A stretch of DNA of 34,704 nucleotides from Frankiaceae bacterium (GTDB lineage: Bacteria; Actinomycetota; Actinomycetes; JADGOV01). Numbering within the stretch: the first letter of the stretch is position 1; the number at the start of each line of letters is the position of its first letter. Below the pieces are notes generated by a model, which saw nothing but the letters and a program-made list of their open reading frames with translations, did not search any database and had not been told where the DNA came from. A program made the translations under genes and the position numbers. The stretch is from assembly GCA_017882785.1 (NCBI GenBank), contig JADGOV010000022.1, positions 1-34,704 on the forward strand, written 5' to 3'. Positions 1 to 9,087 of the stretch are shown one piece after another.

Positions 1-22
1 CCGAGTAGGTGGTCCGGAAGGA

Positions 23-913
23 TCAGACCTCGAGCCGCTCGACCGGTCTCGCCGCGTCGGGCCGCGGCGAGAGCTCGATGATGAGCATGGCGGCGATCAC
101 CAACGCGGCGCCCACGACCGTGGCCACGCCCAGTCGGTCACCGCCCAGCAGCACGCCGAAGACGCCGGCGAACACCGGTTCCAAGGTCAGGACGACCGCC
201 GTCCTGGCGGGAGGCAGGTGCGCCTGCGCCCAGGTCTGGCCGACGAAGGCCAGTGCGGTGGCCAGGATCGCGGTCAGTCCGACCGCCCCCCACACACCCG
301 CGTCCGGCGGCGGAGCCAGACCGCCCAAGGGTAGGGCCAACACCGCGCACAGCGCGGTGACGGAGCCCAACTGCACGACGGCCAGCGGAAAGGCGTCGTG
401 CCGGGACGACCACTCACCGAGCCCGACGATGTGCAGGGCGAAGCAGACGGCGCAGAGCAGGGTCAGGGCCTCACCACGCCCGACGGACACACCGCGAAGT
501 GAGATCAACGCCAACCCGCAGGTGGCCACGGCGACCGCAACCCAGGCCGGTAGGCCCACCCGCTGGTGGAGCAGTAGGCCGCCGATCAGCGGGGTGAAGA
601 CCACGAACATGCCGGTGATGAAGCCGGACACCGACGCCGGTGTCGTCCGCAGGCCGAAGGTCTGAGCTGCGTAACCGGTGCCGAGGGCGAGGCCGAGCAG
701 GGCGCCGGCGCGGCGACCTCGTCGGCCGAGACCGGCGACCGATCGGGGTCGAAGGGCCACCATGGCCAGCGTCGCGATGCCGAACCGCCAGGCGAGGAAG
801 GCCATCACTGGCATCCGGGCGATCGCATCCTTGACGAGCACGAAGGTCGCGCCCCACACCGCGGTGATGCCGACCAGCGCCAGGATGGCCAGTGCCTCGC
901 TCCGCCGGGTCAC
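23..913 (-). CDS. EamA/DMT-family transporter
   Basis: Predicted 296-residue inner-membrane permease of the drug/metabolite transporter superfamily, probably an exporter; the substrate is not readable from sequence. It consists almost entirely of hydrophobic helices in two EamA repeats of five helices. The first repeat begins near the N-terminus (ITAVWGATFVLVK), and the second carries the typical AHLPPARTAVVLTLEPVFAGVFG stretch split around its conserved LEPV. I chose the GTG at 913 because a GGGAG ribosome site lies 5 bases upstream and because longer frames run into the phosphodiesterase gene. It is the last gene of a minus-strand operon, 11 bases after the phosphodiesterase stop. Family assignment is firm; role in the operon is unknown. 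Confidence 0.9.
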   Translation of the reverse strand: MTRRSEALAILALVGITAVWGATFVLVKDAIARMPVMAFLAWRFGIATLAMVALRPRSVAGLGRRGRRAGALLGLALGTGYAAQTFGLRTTPASVSGFITGMFVVFTPLIGGLLLHQRVGLPAWVAVAVATCGLALISLRGVSVGRGEALTLLCAVCFALHIVGLGEWSSRHDAFPLAVVQLGSVTALCAVLALPLGGLAPPPDAGVWGAVGLTAILATALAFVGQTWAQAHLPPARTAVVLTLEPVFAGVFGVLLGGDRLGVATVVGAALVIAAMLIIELSPRPDAARPVERLEV

Positions 914-924
914 CGGCTCCCGGG

Positions 925-1677
925 TCAGACCACGACCCGGAAGTGGGTCGTCAGCCGCCGGTCGTCGCCCAGCACGTGGTAGGCGAGAGCCGGCGGCCAG
1001 TCCAGGTCGATGTCGGGGCCGCCTTCCCACGGCAGGCGAAGCGTGGAGGCTGTCCCCGGTGCGACCACCAGGGGTCGGCCGGCGAACACCGTCGACGCGG
1101 CGGTGTGCGCGTGCCCGCAGAGGAGCGCGACCACCTGTGGGTGTCGCCCCAGCACCGCCGCGAGCCGGTCCTCCCCGGACTGCCGGATCGAGTCCAGCAA
1201 CGGGTGGTGCAGGTCCACCGGAGGATGGTGGCAGCAGACGAGCGAGGGCAGGTCGGGAGACTGCGCCAGGACGTCGTCCAGCCACGCCAGCGTCGGGTCG
1301 CTGAGCAGCCCCTCGTCGTGGCCCGGGATCGTCGAGTCGCAGAGCGCAAAGAGCACGCCGGCAACCTGCACCGCCCGGTTCACCGGCTCCTCGGCGTCGG
1401 CGATACCCGGGGGCAGGCCGAGCGGGAAGGCACCCGAGAAGGCCACCCGGGCGTCGTGGTTGCCCGGGCACAGCAGTGTCGGGTACCCAGATGCCAGGGC
1501 CGCGACCGCCTCCGCGTAATCCGCCGGCCGCCCCGAGTCGGTGATGTCGCCGGTGATGAGGACCGCGTCGACTGGAGTCGGCAGCCGTCGCAAGGAGGAC
1601 ATGACCCGCTCGACGCGGTCGGCGGCCCGCCTACCACCATCGAGGTGCAGGTCGCTGAGATGCGCGATGACGAGCAC
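925..1677 (-). CDS. Class III metallophosphoesterase (CpdA-like cyclic nucleotide phosphodiesterase)
   Basis: A 250-residue calcineurin-like phosphoesterase that probably hydrolyses a cyclic nucleotide or other phosphodiester in the cytoplasm. All binuclear-metal motifs are visible: D9-x-H11 in SDLHLD, GD at 43-44 (ITGDITD), GNHD at 72-75, H150 in VCCHHPP, and GHAH at 188-191. Length and motif spacing match the 3',5'-cAMP phosphodiesterase CpdA/Rv0805 group; substrate specificity is inferred only from that likeness. The GTG start at 1677 follows an AAAGGGA site. It lies 22 bases after nfo and 11 before the transporter, so it is almost surely cotranscribed with both. Confidence 0.9.
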   Translation of the reverse strand: MLVIAHLSDLHLDGGRRAADRVERVMSSLRRLPTPVDAVLITGDITDSGRPADYAEAVAALASGYPTLLCPGNHDARVAFSGAFPLGLPPGIADAEEPVNRAVQVAGVLFALCDSTIPGHDEGLLSDPTLAWLDDVLAQSPDLPSLVCCHHPPVDLHHPLLDSIRQSGEDRLAAVLGRHPQVVALLCGHAHTAASTVFAGRPLVVAPGTASTLRLPWEGGPDIDLDWPPALAYHVLGDDRRLTTHFRVVV

Positions 1678-1699
1678 GATGTCCCTTTCCCGCCCGCGG

Positions 1700-2563
1700 T
1701 CAGCTTGCTCGCAGGGCCTTTAGCAGCGCGACGTCCCTGGCGTGCTCCTCCCGCTTCCCGGGCGTCTCCACAATGACAGGTACGCCGTGCGTCGACGGGT
1801 GCCGGAACAACTCCGCGAACGGGTCGGTGCCGATGCGCCCGACCCCGATCCCGGCGTGCCGGTCTCGACCCGAGCCGCACGGGTCGAGCGAGTCGTTGGC
1901 GTGGATCAGCTTCAGTCGCCCCCGGCCGACTGTCGTTCGCAGCGTGTTGAGGGTTCGCCGCACGCCACCGGGCGCGGCGAGGTCGTGGCCGGCGGCGAAG
2001 GCGTGGCAGGTGTCCAGGCAGACGCCGAGGCGGGGATGTCCGTCTACCGCGGCGAGGAAGGGTCCGAGCTCCTGCACGGTGGCCGCGAGCGCAGCGCCGC
2101 CGCCGACGCTGAGCTCGACAAGCAGGTCCGGGTCCTCCTCCGTCAACTCCTCGAGAAGGGGGAGGAGCAGGCCGCCGAGGCGGCCCAGGGCCTGCTCCCG
2201 GTCGCCGGGGTCGACGGCTGAGCCGGCGTGGAAGACCACGCCGCGAGCGCCGAGGCGGCGTCCCCGGCGCAGTGCCCCGCGGACCGACTCCACCGACTTC
2301 AGCCGCGTGGCCTCCGTGGGCGACCCGAAGTTGACCAGATACGTGGCGTGCACGAACACCGGAGTCCGACGCTGCACACAGGCCCGCCGGAACGCCTCGT
2401 CTCGGGCCGGGTCCCCGGCCGCCGAAGCCCAACCGCGGGGGTTGGAGACGAAGACCTGCACTGCCTCCGCACCGATCTCTTCCGCGTACGGGAGGCCGCC
2501 GGAAACCAGGCCGCTTCCCACCACGATGTGCGCGCCGACGGGTGACGGCTTGCGGGGAGGCAC
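1700..2563 (-). CDS. nfo: Deoxyribonuclease IV (endonuclease IV, AP endonuclease)
   Basis: DNA base-excision-repair enzyme that cleaves 5' of abasic sites; 287 residues, as usual for the family. It is a TIM barrel holding three zinc ions. All nine ligands known for E. coli Nfo can be placed: H72 (FVHATYLVN), H112 (FHAG), E150, D184 and H187 (CLDTCH), H221 (IHANDS), D234 and H236 (RDRHAGIG), and E266 (VETPG). The start is GTG at 2563, three bases after the kinase stop codon, so translation is probably coupled to the kinase. Its position between a PASTA kinase and a phosphodiesterase ties a repair enzyme to a cell-wall signalling operon. Confidence 0.95.
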   Translation of the reverse strand: MPPRKPSPVGAHIVVGSGLVSGGLPYAEEIGAEAVQVFVSNPRGWASAAGDPARDEAFRRACVQRRTPVFVHATYLVNFGSPTEATRLKSVESVRGALRRGRRLGARGVVFHAGSAVDPGDREQALGRLGGLLLPLLEELTEEDPDLLVELSVGGGAALAATVQELGPFLAAVDGHPRLGVCLDTCHAFAAGHDLAAPGGVRRTLNTLRTTVGRGRLKLIHANDSLDPCGSGRDRHAGIGVGRIGTDPFAELFRHPSTHGVPVIVETPGKREEHARDVALLKALRAS

Positions 2564-2566
2564 CTG

Positions 2567-4522
2567 CTAGTACGCGAGCAGCGTGATCGTCGTATGCCGA
2601 GCCACCATGCTGCCCACCCGCGGTGACACGACGTGGACGCTGCCGAAGCCGAGTGGCTGGAAGACACGCACTGTGAAACCGGCTGCCTCGAGTGCGCGAC
2701 GCGCGTCCCCGGTGGAGGCCCCACGGACATCCGGCACCGGGAAGAGCTCGGGGCCCTTCGACACGGTCAGCGCGATCGTCGTCCCGTAGCCGGCCGTGTC
2801 GCCGGAGGACGGGCGGGTGTCGATGACGTCAGAACGGATCACGGTGTCACTGAACGCGTCGGTCCGGCTCACGGCGAACCCCAGCTTGCCCAACCCCGCC
2901 TTGGCATCCTCGAAGGCCAGCCCCCGAACGTCCGGCACGTCCACGGGCCGGCGACCCTTGCTGAGGCTCACCCGGACCAGATCGCCGGGATGCAGGAGCG
3001 TGCCCGCCGCCGGCCGGGTGGTCACGACCCGGCCGGTGGGCGTGATAGTGGAGTAGACCTTGGTCACAGTGGCCCGCAGGCGGTCGGCGGCCAGCGCCTG
3101 CTGGGCGGCTGCCAGCAACTGCCCGGACAGCATGGGCAACGCGTGCACCTCGGGGCCCTTGGACAGCGCCAGCGTCACCGTGCCGCCGTGCCGGACCCGG
3201 TCACCGGGTGCGGGCTGCTCGAGGGCCACCCGACCGGCCGGCACGCTGGGGTGGAAGCGGTCCGACAGCCACTGCGGGCGGAGTCCGGCCGCGCTCAACG
3301 TCCGGGTCGCGGACGCCTTGGTCATGGTCAGCACCGCAGGCGCGTGGGCGTATCGGCCCGCGGCAAGCCACCATCCGCTGATGGCGGCCAGCACTGTGAG
3401 CAGCAGCAGGCTCAGCGTGCCCCACCAGGGATGGCGTCGTAGTGCCCCGGCGGTGGGCAGTGCCCCGGCGGTGGGTAGTGCCCCGGCGGCGGGCAGTGCC
3501 CCGGCCCGGGAGGGTGCCGGCCGCGTCGGCGCGGAACCGCCTCCGGTCGGGGCCGGTGCCGGGACGACGACGGTGTCCGCAGCGTCGGACTGGCCGGGGG
3601 CCTGGCCGGGGACGGCTGCCTGGACCCGGTGCAGCGCGGCGAGGAAGGCGCGGGCGTCGGCGAAACGGGCGGCGGGGTCACGGGCCGTTGCCCTGCTCAC
3701 CAGGTCGTCGAGAGCATCGGACAGGCCGCGCACCTCGTGGGAAGGGGCCGGGACGTCCTCGTGCACGTGGCGGAAGGCGACTGCCATCGCGTTGGCGCCG
3801 TCGAAGGGCGGCTTGCCGGTGAGCAGTTCATACAGCAGTACGCCCGCGGCGTAGACGTCGCTGCGGGTGTCCGCCGTCCCGGTGCTGATCTGCTCCGGCG
3901 CGAGATAGGCCACGGTGCCGATGAGCATCGTGACGCTCGCGGACCGCGCGCTGGCCTCGATCGCGCGGGCCAGTCCGAAGTCGGCCACCTTCACCCGGCC
4001 GTCGGCGGCGAGCAGCACGTTCTCCGGTTTCACGTCGCGATGCACCAGCCCGGCGGCGTGCGCGGCGCCGAGCGCGGACAGAACCGGCTCCATGACGGCC
4101 AGCGCCTGCGCCGGGGCCAGTCGTCCCCGCTCACTGAGCAGGCCTCGCAGCGTGCCCCCCGCCACGTACTCCATGACGAGGAAGACGACCGGCGGCATGC
4201 CGTGCGGTCCCGGTTCGCTGCCCTGGTCGAAGACAGCTACGACGTTCGGGTGGGAGAGCCGGGCCGCCGCCTTCGCCTCCCGGATGAAGCGTCCGACGAA
4301 GACGGCGTCGCCGGCGTACGTCGGTTGCATCACCTTCACCGCGACGACGCGGTCCAGGCGGGTGTCGACAGCCTTGTAGACCGTACCCATCCCGCCACCG
4401 GCGAGGCGGGCGTCGATGCGGTATCGGCGGTCCAGGACGCGGCCGACCAGCGGGTCGGCCAGCGTAGTGTCCACGATTGCGGAGTCTACGTGCGGGGCCG
4501 CCAGCGGGGGAGTAGGCGGCAT
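2567..4522 (-). CDS. PASTA-domain Ser/Thr protein kinase (PknL/PknB type)
   Basis: A 651-residue transmembrane Hanks-type kinase that senses peptidoglycan fragments outside and phosphorylates proteins inside. Kinase domain at about 34-300: glycine loop 42-46, ATP lysine K63, catalytic HRD 161-163, DFG 181-183, activation-loop threonines T198 and T203 before APE. A Pro/Ala-rich linker with a short tandem repeat (about 338-361) precedes one membrane helix (about 367-388), followed by four PASTA repeats (394-457, 458-524, 526-591, 594-651). By synteny it is the counterpart of M. tuberculosis PknL (Rv2176), which lacks PASTA repeats; its partner substrate Rv2175c is encoded here at 12419. It lies 12 bases after the LysM gene and 3 before nfo. 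Confidence 0.95.
   Translation of the reverse strand: MPPTPPLAAPHVDSAIVDTTLADPLVGRVLDRRYRIDARLAGGGMGTVYKAVDTRLDRVVAVKVMQPTYAGDAVFVGRFIREAKAAARLSHPNVVAVFDQGSEPGPHGMPPVVFLVMEYVAGGTLRGLLSERGRLAPAQALAVMEPVLSALGAAHAAGLVHRDVKPENVLLAADGRVKVADFGLARAIEASARSASVTMLIGTVAYLAPEQISTGTADTRSDVYAAGVLLYELLTGKPPFDGANAMAVAFRHVHEDVPAPSHEVRGLSDALDDLVSRATARDPAARFADARAFLAALHRVQAAVPGQAPGQSDAADTVVVPAPAPTGGGSAPTRPAPSRAGALPAAGALPTAGALPTAGALRRHPWWGTLSLLLLTVLAAISGWWLAAGRYAHAPAVLTMTKASATRTLSAAGLRPQWLSDRFHPSVPAGRVALEQPAPGDRVRHGGTVTLALSKGPEVHALPMLSGQLLAAAQQALAADRLRATVTKVYSTITPTGRVVTTRPAAGTLLHPGDLVRVSLSKGRRPVDVPDVRGLAFEDAKAGLGKLGFAVSRTDAFSDTVIRSDVIDTRPSSGDTAGYGTTIALTVSKGPELFPVPDVRGASTGDARRALEAAGFTVRVFQPLGFGSVHVVSPRVGSMVARHTTITLLAY
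3441..3512 (-). repeat. 18-bp in-frame tandem repeat in kinase linker
   Basis: Four consecutive 18-base units beginning AGTGCCCCGG on the plus strand, at 3441, 3459, 3477 and 3495. The first three are near-identical and the fourth is diverged. They encode repeated (P/L)-x-A-G-A-L hexapeptides in the cytoplasmic linker between the kinase domain and the membrane helix. Because the unit is a multiple of three, copy-number change alters linker length without breaking the frame. Confidence 0.85.
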
Positions 4523-4534
4523 CCTTCGGCCACC

Positions 4535-5512
4535 TCAGCGGTGCCCGGTGTGCGCTGAGTGCGCTGAGTAGTGCCGGCGCAACGCCAGGACGTTGCGCAC
4601 GTAGGCCTTGGTGTCGGCATACATCCCGTTCTTGCGCACCGAGCCCAGGCCTTGGTAGTAGCCGGCGACGGCCTGGTCGACCGGTGCGGCTCTGGTGAGT
4701 TGGCCCAGGAGGGCCACGCCGGCAGTGATGTTGTCGTGCGCCCGCAGCAGATCAAGCGGACGCCGGATCACGTACCTGGCTACGAAGGTCCCTGTGGCCG
4801 GCAGCACCTGCATCGTGCCGACAGCGTCGGCGGGGGAGACCGCCCGCTGCTGGAAGCCGGACTCCTGCTCGGCCAAGGCCAGTGCGAGTGCCGGGTCGAC
4901 GGAGAACCGCCGCGCGGTAGCCACGATCAGTCGGCGGACCGTGCTGCGGGAGGGCACCCGGGCCCGGGCCAGCGCCAGCCGGTGCCGTCGGGCCGCGGCG
5001 AGGACGGCCGGTGGGTAGGTCCGCCCGGCGAAGGTCTCCCCGCCGTGTCGGGCGCGCGCCGCAGGCCGGGTAGTAGTCCGGGCAGCCTCGGGCAGCGTGA
5101 GCCGCTGCCCGACGTAGATCGTCCAGCGCTGGTCGAGCCGGTTGTGGGCGCGTAGCCACGTCAGTGTGGTGTGGTGGGTCCGCGCGATCGCGCCGGCCGT
5201 ATCCCCGGGCCGTACGGCGTACGGACCGCCGTCCGCCGGCCTCGCCGTCGGCCCGGCATCGGAGTGTCCGGCCGGTGCGGACCCGGGTACCCGGAGGGTC
5301 TGGCCCGCGAGGATCAGGTCGCCGTTGCCGGGCAGTCGGTTCAACGCCACGAGCACCGGCACCGTGGTGTGGTGCTGGCGGGCGATAGCGGTCAGCGTGT
5401 CGCCCCGGTGGACGTGGATGAGAAGTGCTCCCGGCACGCTGGCGGAGACAACGGCCCCGACCATCAAGGGCGCGCCGACCGCGCGACCGAACATCGCGGG
5501 ATACGTACTCAT
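4535..5512 (-). CDS. Secreted LysM-repeat lytic transglycosylase
   Basis: A 325-residue cell-wall hydrolase. A short N-terminal hydrophobic stretch (about 10-32) should serve as signal sequence or anchor. LysM domain 1 lies at 32-76 (HRGDTLTAIARQHHTT) and LysM domain 2 at 98-141, both for peptidoglycan binding. A C-terminal SLT/lysozyme-like domain (about 192-312) has the catalytic glutamate E217 in AEQESGF and the following A-V-G-T-M-Q-V-L-P motif, which cleaves glycan strands to 1,6-anhydro ends. ATG at 5512 is preferred over GTG at 5518 because a GAGGT site sits 5 bases ahead of it. It is the first gene of the operon with the PASTA kinase, so a wall-cleaving enzyme and a wall-fragment sensor are made together. 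Confidence 0.92.
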   Translation of the reverse strand: MSTYPAMFGRAVGAPLMVGAVVSASVPGALLIHVHRGDTLTAIARQHHTTVPVLVALNRLPGNGDLILAGQTLRVPGSAPAGHSDAGPTARPADGGPYAVRPGDTAGAIARTHHTTLTWLRAHNRLDQRWTIYVGQRLTLPEAARTTTRPAARARHGGETFAGRTYPPAVLAAARRHRLALARARVPSRSTVRRLIVATARRFSVDPALALALAEQESGFQQRAVSPADAVGTMQVLPATGTFVARYVIRRPLDLLRAHDNITAGVALLGQLTRAAPVDQAVAGYYQGLGSVRKNGMYADTKAYVRNVLALRRHYSAHSAHTGHR

Positions 5513-5560
5513 CGCCACCTCGTGTCATGTCCATCACTTTGTGTGATTGAACGAGCGGCC

Positions 5561-5590
5561 AGCGTAAGCAGATCGCCAAGTGAATGACAA
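5561..5590 (-). promoter_or_regulatory. Candidate sigma-70-type promoter of the LysM-kinase operon
   Basis: On the minus strand a TTGTCA (5590-5585) is followed after 18 bases by TACGCT (5566-5561), a plausible -35/-10 pair. Transcription would begin near 5554, leaving a leader of about 42 bases. That leader contains the small inverted repeat ATCAC-N5-GTGAT (5533-5547). Assignment by consensus only. Confidence 0.45.
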
Positions 5591-5605
5591 GGGTGGGATT
5601 CTCGG

Positions 5606-6466
5606 TCAGGCGGGTATGCGCCCCTCTATCCGACCTGCGGTGATGCGTACCGCCACGAGAGGTTGCGGAGCGGTCGCCGGGCCGTGGACGACCGTGCCGT
5701 CGCTGAGTCGGAAGGTGCTGCCGTGCCAGGGGCACACGACACAGGCATCGGCTCCGGCACCGGCGAGCCGGCCCTCGTGCAGCGGTCCCGACAGGTGCGA
5801 GCACCGATCCACGAGACCGCGGATGAGGTCGCCCCGGCGGAGCAGGAACACCGGCACCTGACCGAGCTGACGCACTATGGGGGAGCCCTCGGGCAGCTCC
5901 TCCGCCGCCCCGAGATCTGTCCACTCACTGGCGCCGGTGTCCCGCACGTCGGCGGTGTGGTTCGCGCCGGAGGCACGTCGGTAGCCGAGGTGACCGCCGA
6001 TGGCGCCGCCGACGAGAACCGAACCCAACCCGGCGAAGCCGAGCAGCTTTCCCAGCGCGTACTTCCGCCGCGTCCGGGCAACGAGGCTGGCCAGGTAGCA
6101 GCTGACCGCGAGGTAGTTGGCGCCGGCGTGCACGAGGCCGACCCGCTGCTCGGGCGGGTTGAGTTCGGACCAGTCCGTCCACCCGGCGAGGGCCGTCGGT
6201 GCCGTGGCGACAACGCCGAAGGAGATCAGCGCGCTGGATGCCGCGCCGGTCCTGGGAAAGAGGTCGAGCACCGCCGCAGACGTCCACGCACCGATCGGCA
6301 CATCGGTCAGCGGCGGATGGAGTGGGTGACCGAGCCAGACGCCGTGCAGGGCGTCGCGCAGTTCCTGGGGCTGGATCTTCTGCCGAACGAGCGCGCGGAC
6401 CTTCTTGACCGCCGGGTCGAGGACCGTCAACCGCTCCAGGCGTTCCATTGCGTCGAAAGGCTGCAT
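5606..6466 (-). CDS. DUF2231 membrane domain fused to Rieske [2Fe-2S] domain
   Basis: A 286-residue protein. Residues about 45-165 form a DUF2231 four-helix membrane domain (starting HPLHPPLTDVPIGAW). Residues about 180-286 form a Rieske ferredoxin domain, with cluster ligands C222 and H224 (CSHLSG) and C245 and H248 (CPWHGSTF), so the cluster should be intact. It is probably a membrane-bound redox protein; electron donor and acceptor are unknown. This fusion is common in actinobacteria. It stands alone on the minus strand: a palindromic repeat cluster separates it from thiG upstream, and a promoter-like sequence separates it from the LysM gene downstream. Confidence 0.9.
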   Translation of the reverse strand: MQPFDAMERLERLTVLDPAVKKVRALVRQKIQPQELRDALHGVWLGHPLHPPLTDVPIGAWTSAAVLDLFPRTGAASSALISFGVVATAPTALAGWTDWSELNPPEQRVGLVHAGANYLAVSCYLASLVARTRRKYALGKLLGFAGLGSVLVGGAIGGHLGYRRASGANHTADVRDTGASEWTDLGAAEELPEGSPIVRQLGQVPVFLLRRGDLIRGLVDRCSHLSGPLHEGRLAGAGADACVVCPWHGSTFRLSDGTVVHGPATAPQPLVAVRITAGRIEGRIPA

Positions 6467-6522
6467 ACCGCCGCTGTGCCGCCGTACGCCTATGCCGAAA
6501 CCCCCGGTAGCGGTCGGGCTGT

Positions 6523-6646
6523 GCCGATCATGCTCGAAGACGCGGTCGCGCTGTGCCGATCATGCTGGAACGCGCGTTGGCTGTGCCGATCATGCTGGAA
6601 CGTACGTTCCGCCGGCTCCGCCGACGCTCGATCGAGCATGATCGGC
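6523..6646. repeat. Intergenic palindromic repeat cluster (element A)
   Basis: The 325-base gap between the Rieske gene and thiG holds three direct copies of GCCGATCATGCT (from 6523, 6555 and 6585; 30-32 bases apart) and one inverted copy, AGCATGATCGGC (6635-6646). The last left arm and the right arm can form a perfect 12-bp stem, and the 14-base perfect palindrome GGAACGTACGTTCC (6597-6610) lies inside the loop. It belongs to the same family as the elements at 11744, 20133 and 26939. The rest of the gap (6647-6791) has only a short C-rich near-repeat of CCAACCCGACATCC units at 6738-6780 and no convincing gene. Confidence 0.85.
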
Positions 6647-6791
6647 GCCGGGGAGGTCAGCTCAAGTGTGGGCACTGATCGGCGCCGGTCAACTCCGGCT
6701 TGACGCTGGCTGAGCTCCGGCTCGGCCAAGCCATGCCAACCCAACCCGACATCCCCAACCCGACATCCCCGACCCGACCGCAGCAACCGGC

Positions 6792-7793
<1,002 letters not shown>

Positions 7794-7797
<4 letters not shown>

Positions 7798-8930
7798 CGC
7801 ATGCTCCCTGCCTGGGTCGCGGTGGGTGCTGCCGAGGTGCCGTGGGCGGAGACCCGATCCGGGCTGAACGGGGCCATGACGGCCGGCAGCTGCCCGCCGG
7901 CCAGCAACTCCGTGACGGCGTCCGCGGTGACCGGCGTCAGCAGGATGCCGTTGCGGTAGTGGCCCGTCGCGACGAACCGGCCGTCGGCGAGGCGTCCGAC
8001 CAGCGGCGCGTTGTCCGGCGAGCCTGGGCGCAGGCCGGCGCCGCATTCCACCAGCTCCAGCTCGGTGATCCCAGGAAGCAGTTCGTGGGCGTCGCGGAGC
8101 AGCTCGTACACGCAACCCACGCGGACGCTGGTGTCGAAACCCATCTCCTCCACCGTCGCTCCGATCACGACCTCACCGTCGTCGCGGGGCACGACGTAGA
8201 CGTCGAACCCGCGGACGACACCACGCACGGTTCGTTGCAGGAAGCCGGCACCACGCAGCCGCACGACATGACCCTTCACCGGGCGGCCCGGCAGCCCGGT
8301 CAGCGCCGGCGTCCAGCATCCGGCGGCGAGCAGGACGCTCCCCGCGGCGATCGTCGTGCCGTCCGCCAGCGTCACGGAGGAGCTCGTCGTGGCGGTGGCC
8401 TGTTGCTCGAGGAACCTGACGCCGGCTCGGTGTCCGGCGGTGTGCAGCGCGGCTGTCAGCCGGCGGGGGTCCACGCTGTGATCACCGGTGACGAGCAGGC
8501 CGGCGCGTACGGTCGGCGCCAGCATCGGTTCCAGGGTTCGGCACTCCCGACCGCTGAGCAGGTCCGAGTCGAGCCCGAGCCGCTGCTGGTAGGCGTGCAG
8601 TTCCGCCAGCACGGCCCGGTCGCCGGCGTCGAGCGCCACCGCCAACGTGCCTGACGTGGAATACCCCACCGAGGTGCCGCTCGCCGCCTCCAGTTCCGCG
8701 ACGAAGGCCGGGTACCGGCCGGCACTGTCCAGGTTGAGCCCCAGCAGCGCTTCCTCGCCGTAGTGCGCCTCCGTGACCGGCGCCAGCATCCCGGCGGCGA
8801 TCCAGGACGCCCCCCGACCGGCGCTCTGGTCGACCACGGCGACCGACAGGCCGCGTTGCGCGGCACGCCACGCCGTGGCCAGGCCGATCACGCCGCCGCC
8901 AACTATCGCCACGTCAACCGGTGCTGTCAT
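7794..8930 (-). CDS. thiO: Glycine oxidase ThiO
   Basis: FAD-dependent oxidase giving iminoglycine for thiazole synthesis. 378 residues of the DAO fold: N-terminal dinucleotide motif VAIVGGGVIGLATAW directly after the start, and the C-terminal FAD-closing segment GHYRNGILLTPVTADAV. ATG at 8930 is chosen because a longer reading would translate through the TPP aptamer. The ribosome site (AAGGGAG) is 8 bases upstream and is itself part of the aptamer. First gene of the riboswitch operon. Confidence 0.95.
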
Positions 8931-8938
8931 GCGTACCG

Positions 8939-9034
8939 CTCCCTTCGCCGGCATGACCCGGATCAGGTTCGACGGTCGGGGGCTTTCAGCCCGCCCTCTC
9001 AGTCCGGTCCGCACCGGACTCCCGTGCTGGGATG
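8939..9034 (-). promoter_or_regulatory. TPP riboswitch (THI element)
   Basis: Read on the minus strand, the conserved aptamer elements appear in order: a P3 hairpin (TCCGGT...ACCGGA), CTGAGAGG, a variable GC hairpin, GAACCTGATCC, GGGTCATGCCGGCG, then AAGGGAG. P2 can form from ACGG and CCGT, and P1 from TCCC and GGGA. The 3' strand of P1 is also the ribosome-binding site of thiO (core at 8939-8945), and no separate terminator or anti-SD is visible. Thiamine pyrophosphate binding should therefore hide the ribosome site directly and shut off thiO-thiS-thiG. Confidence 0.95.
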
Positions 9035-9074
9035 GAGTCTAGGCGCACCGCCGGACGCCCACCTCCCACCGGCA

Positions 9075-9080
9075 TAGGCT
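9075..9080 (+). promoter_or_regulatory. -10 element for leaderless start at 9088
   Basis: TAGGCT stands seven bases before the ATG at 9088, which itself has no ribosome site. That spacing would place transcription start on the A of the ATG. The same hexamer with the same spacing precedes crtO. Confidence 0.5.
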
Positions 9081-9087
9081 CGCCGCT

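Noticed and set aside
9-665. 218-codon plus-strand frame opposite the transporter
   Set aside because: Threonine/proline/serine-rich shadow of a membrane protein gene, with no ribosome site.
5533-5547. ATCAC-N5-GTGAT inverted repeat as a CRP-type operator
   Set aside because: The half-site order is opposite to TGTGA-N6-TCACA and the arms are just five bases, so it could easily be chance.
5513-5605. Possible c-di-AMP (ydaO-type) riboswitch ahead of the LysM hydrolase
   Set aside because: Such riboswitches precede cell-wall hydrolases in actinobacteria, but the gap is only 93 bases and lacks the conserved aptamer sequences.
6523-6610. Possible CRISPR array (three repeats about 30 bases apart)
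   Set aside because: The repeated part is only 12-14 bases, the intervening sequence is itself partly conserved, an inverted copy is present, and there are no cas genes.
8931-9014. Longer N-terminus for ThiO starting at 9014
   Set aside because: The added residues are translated TPP aptamer; the FAD motif begins immediately after the ATG at 8930.
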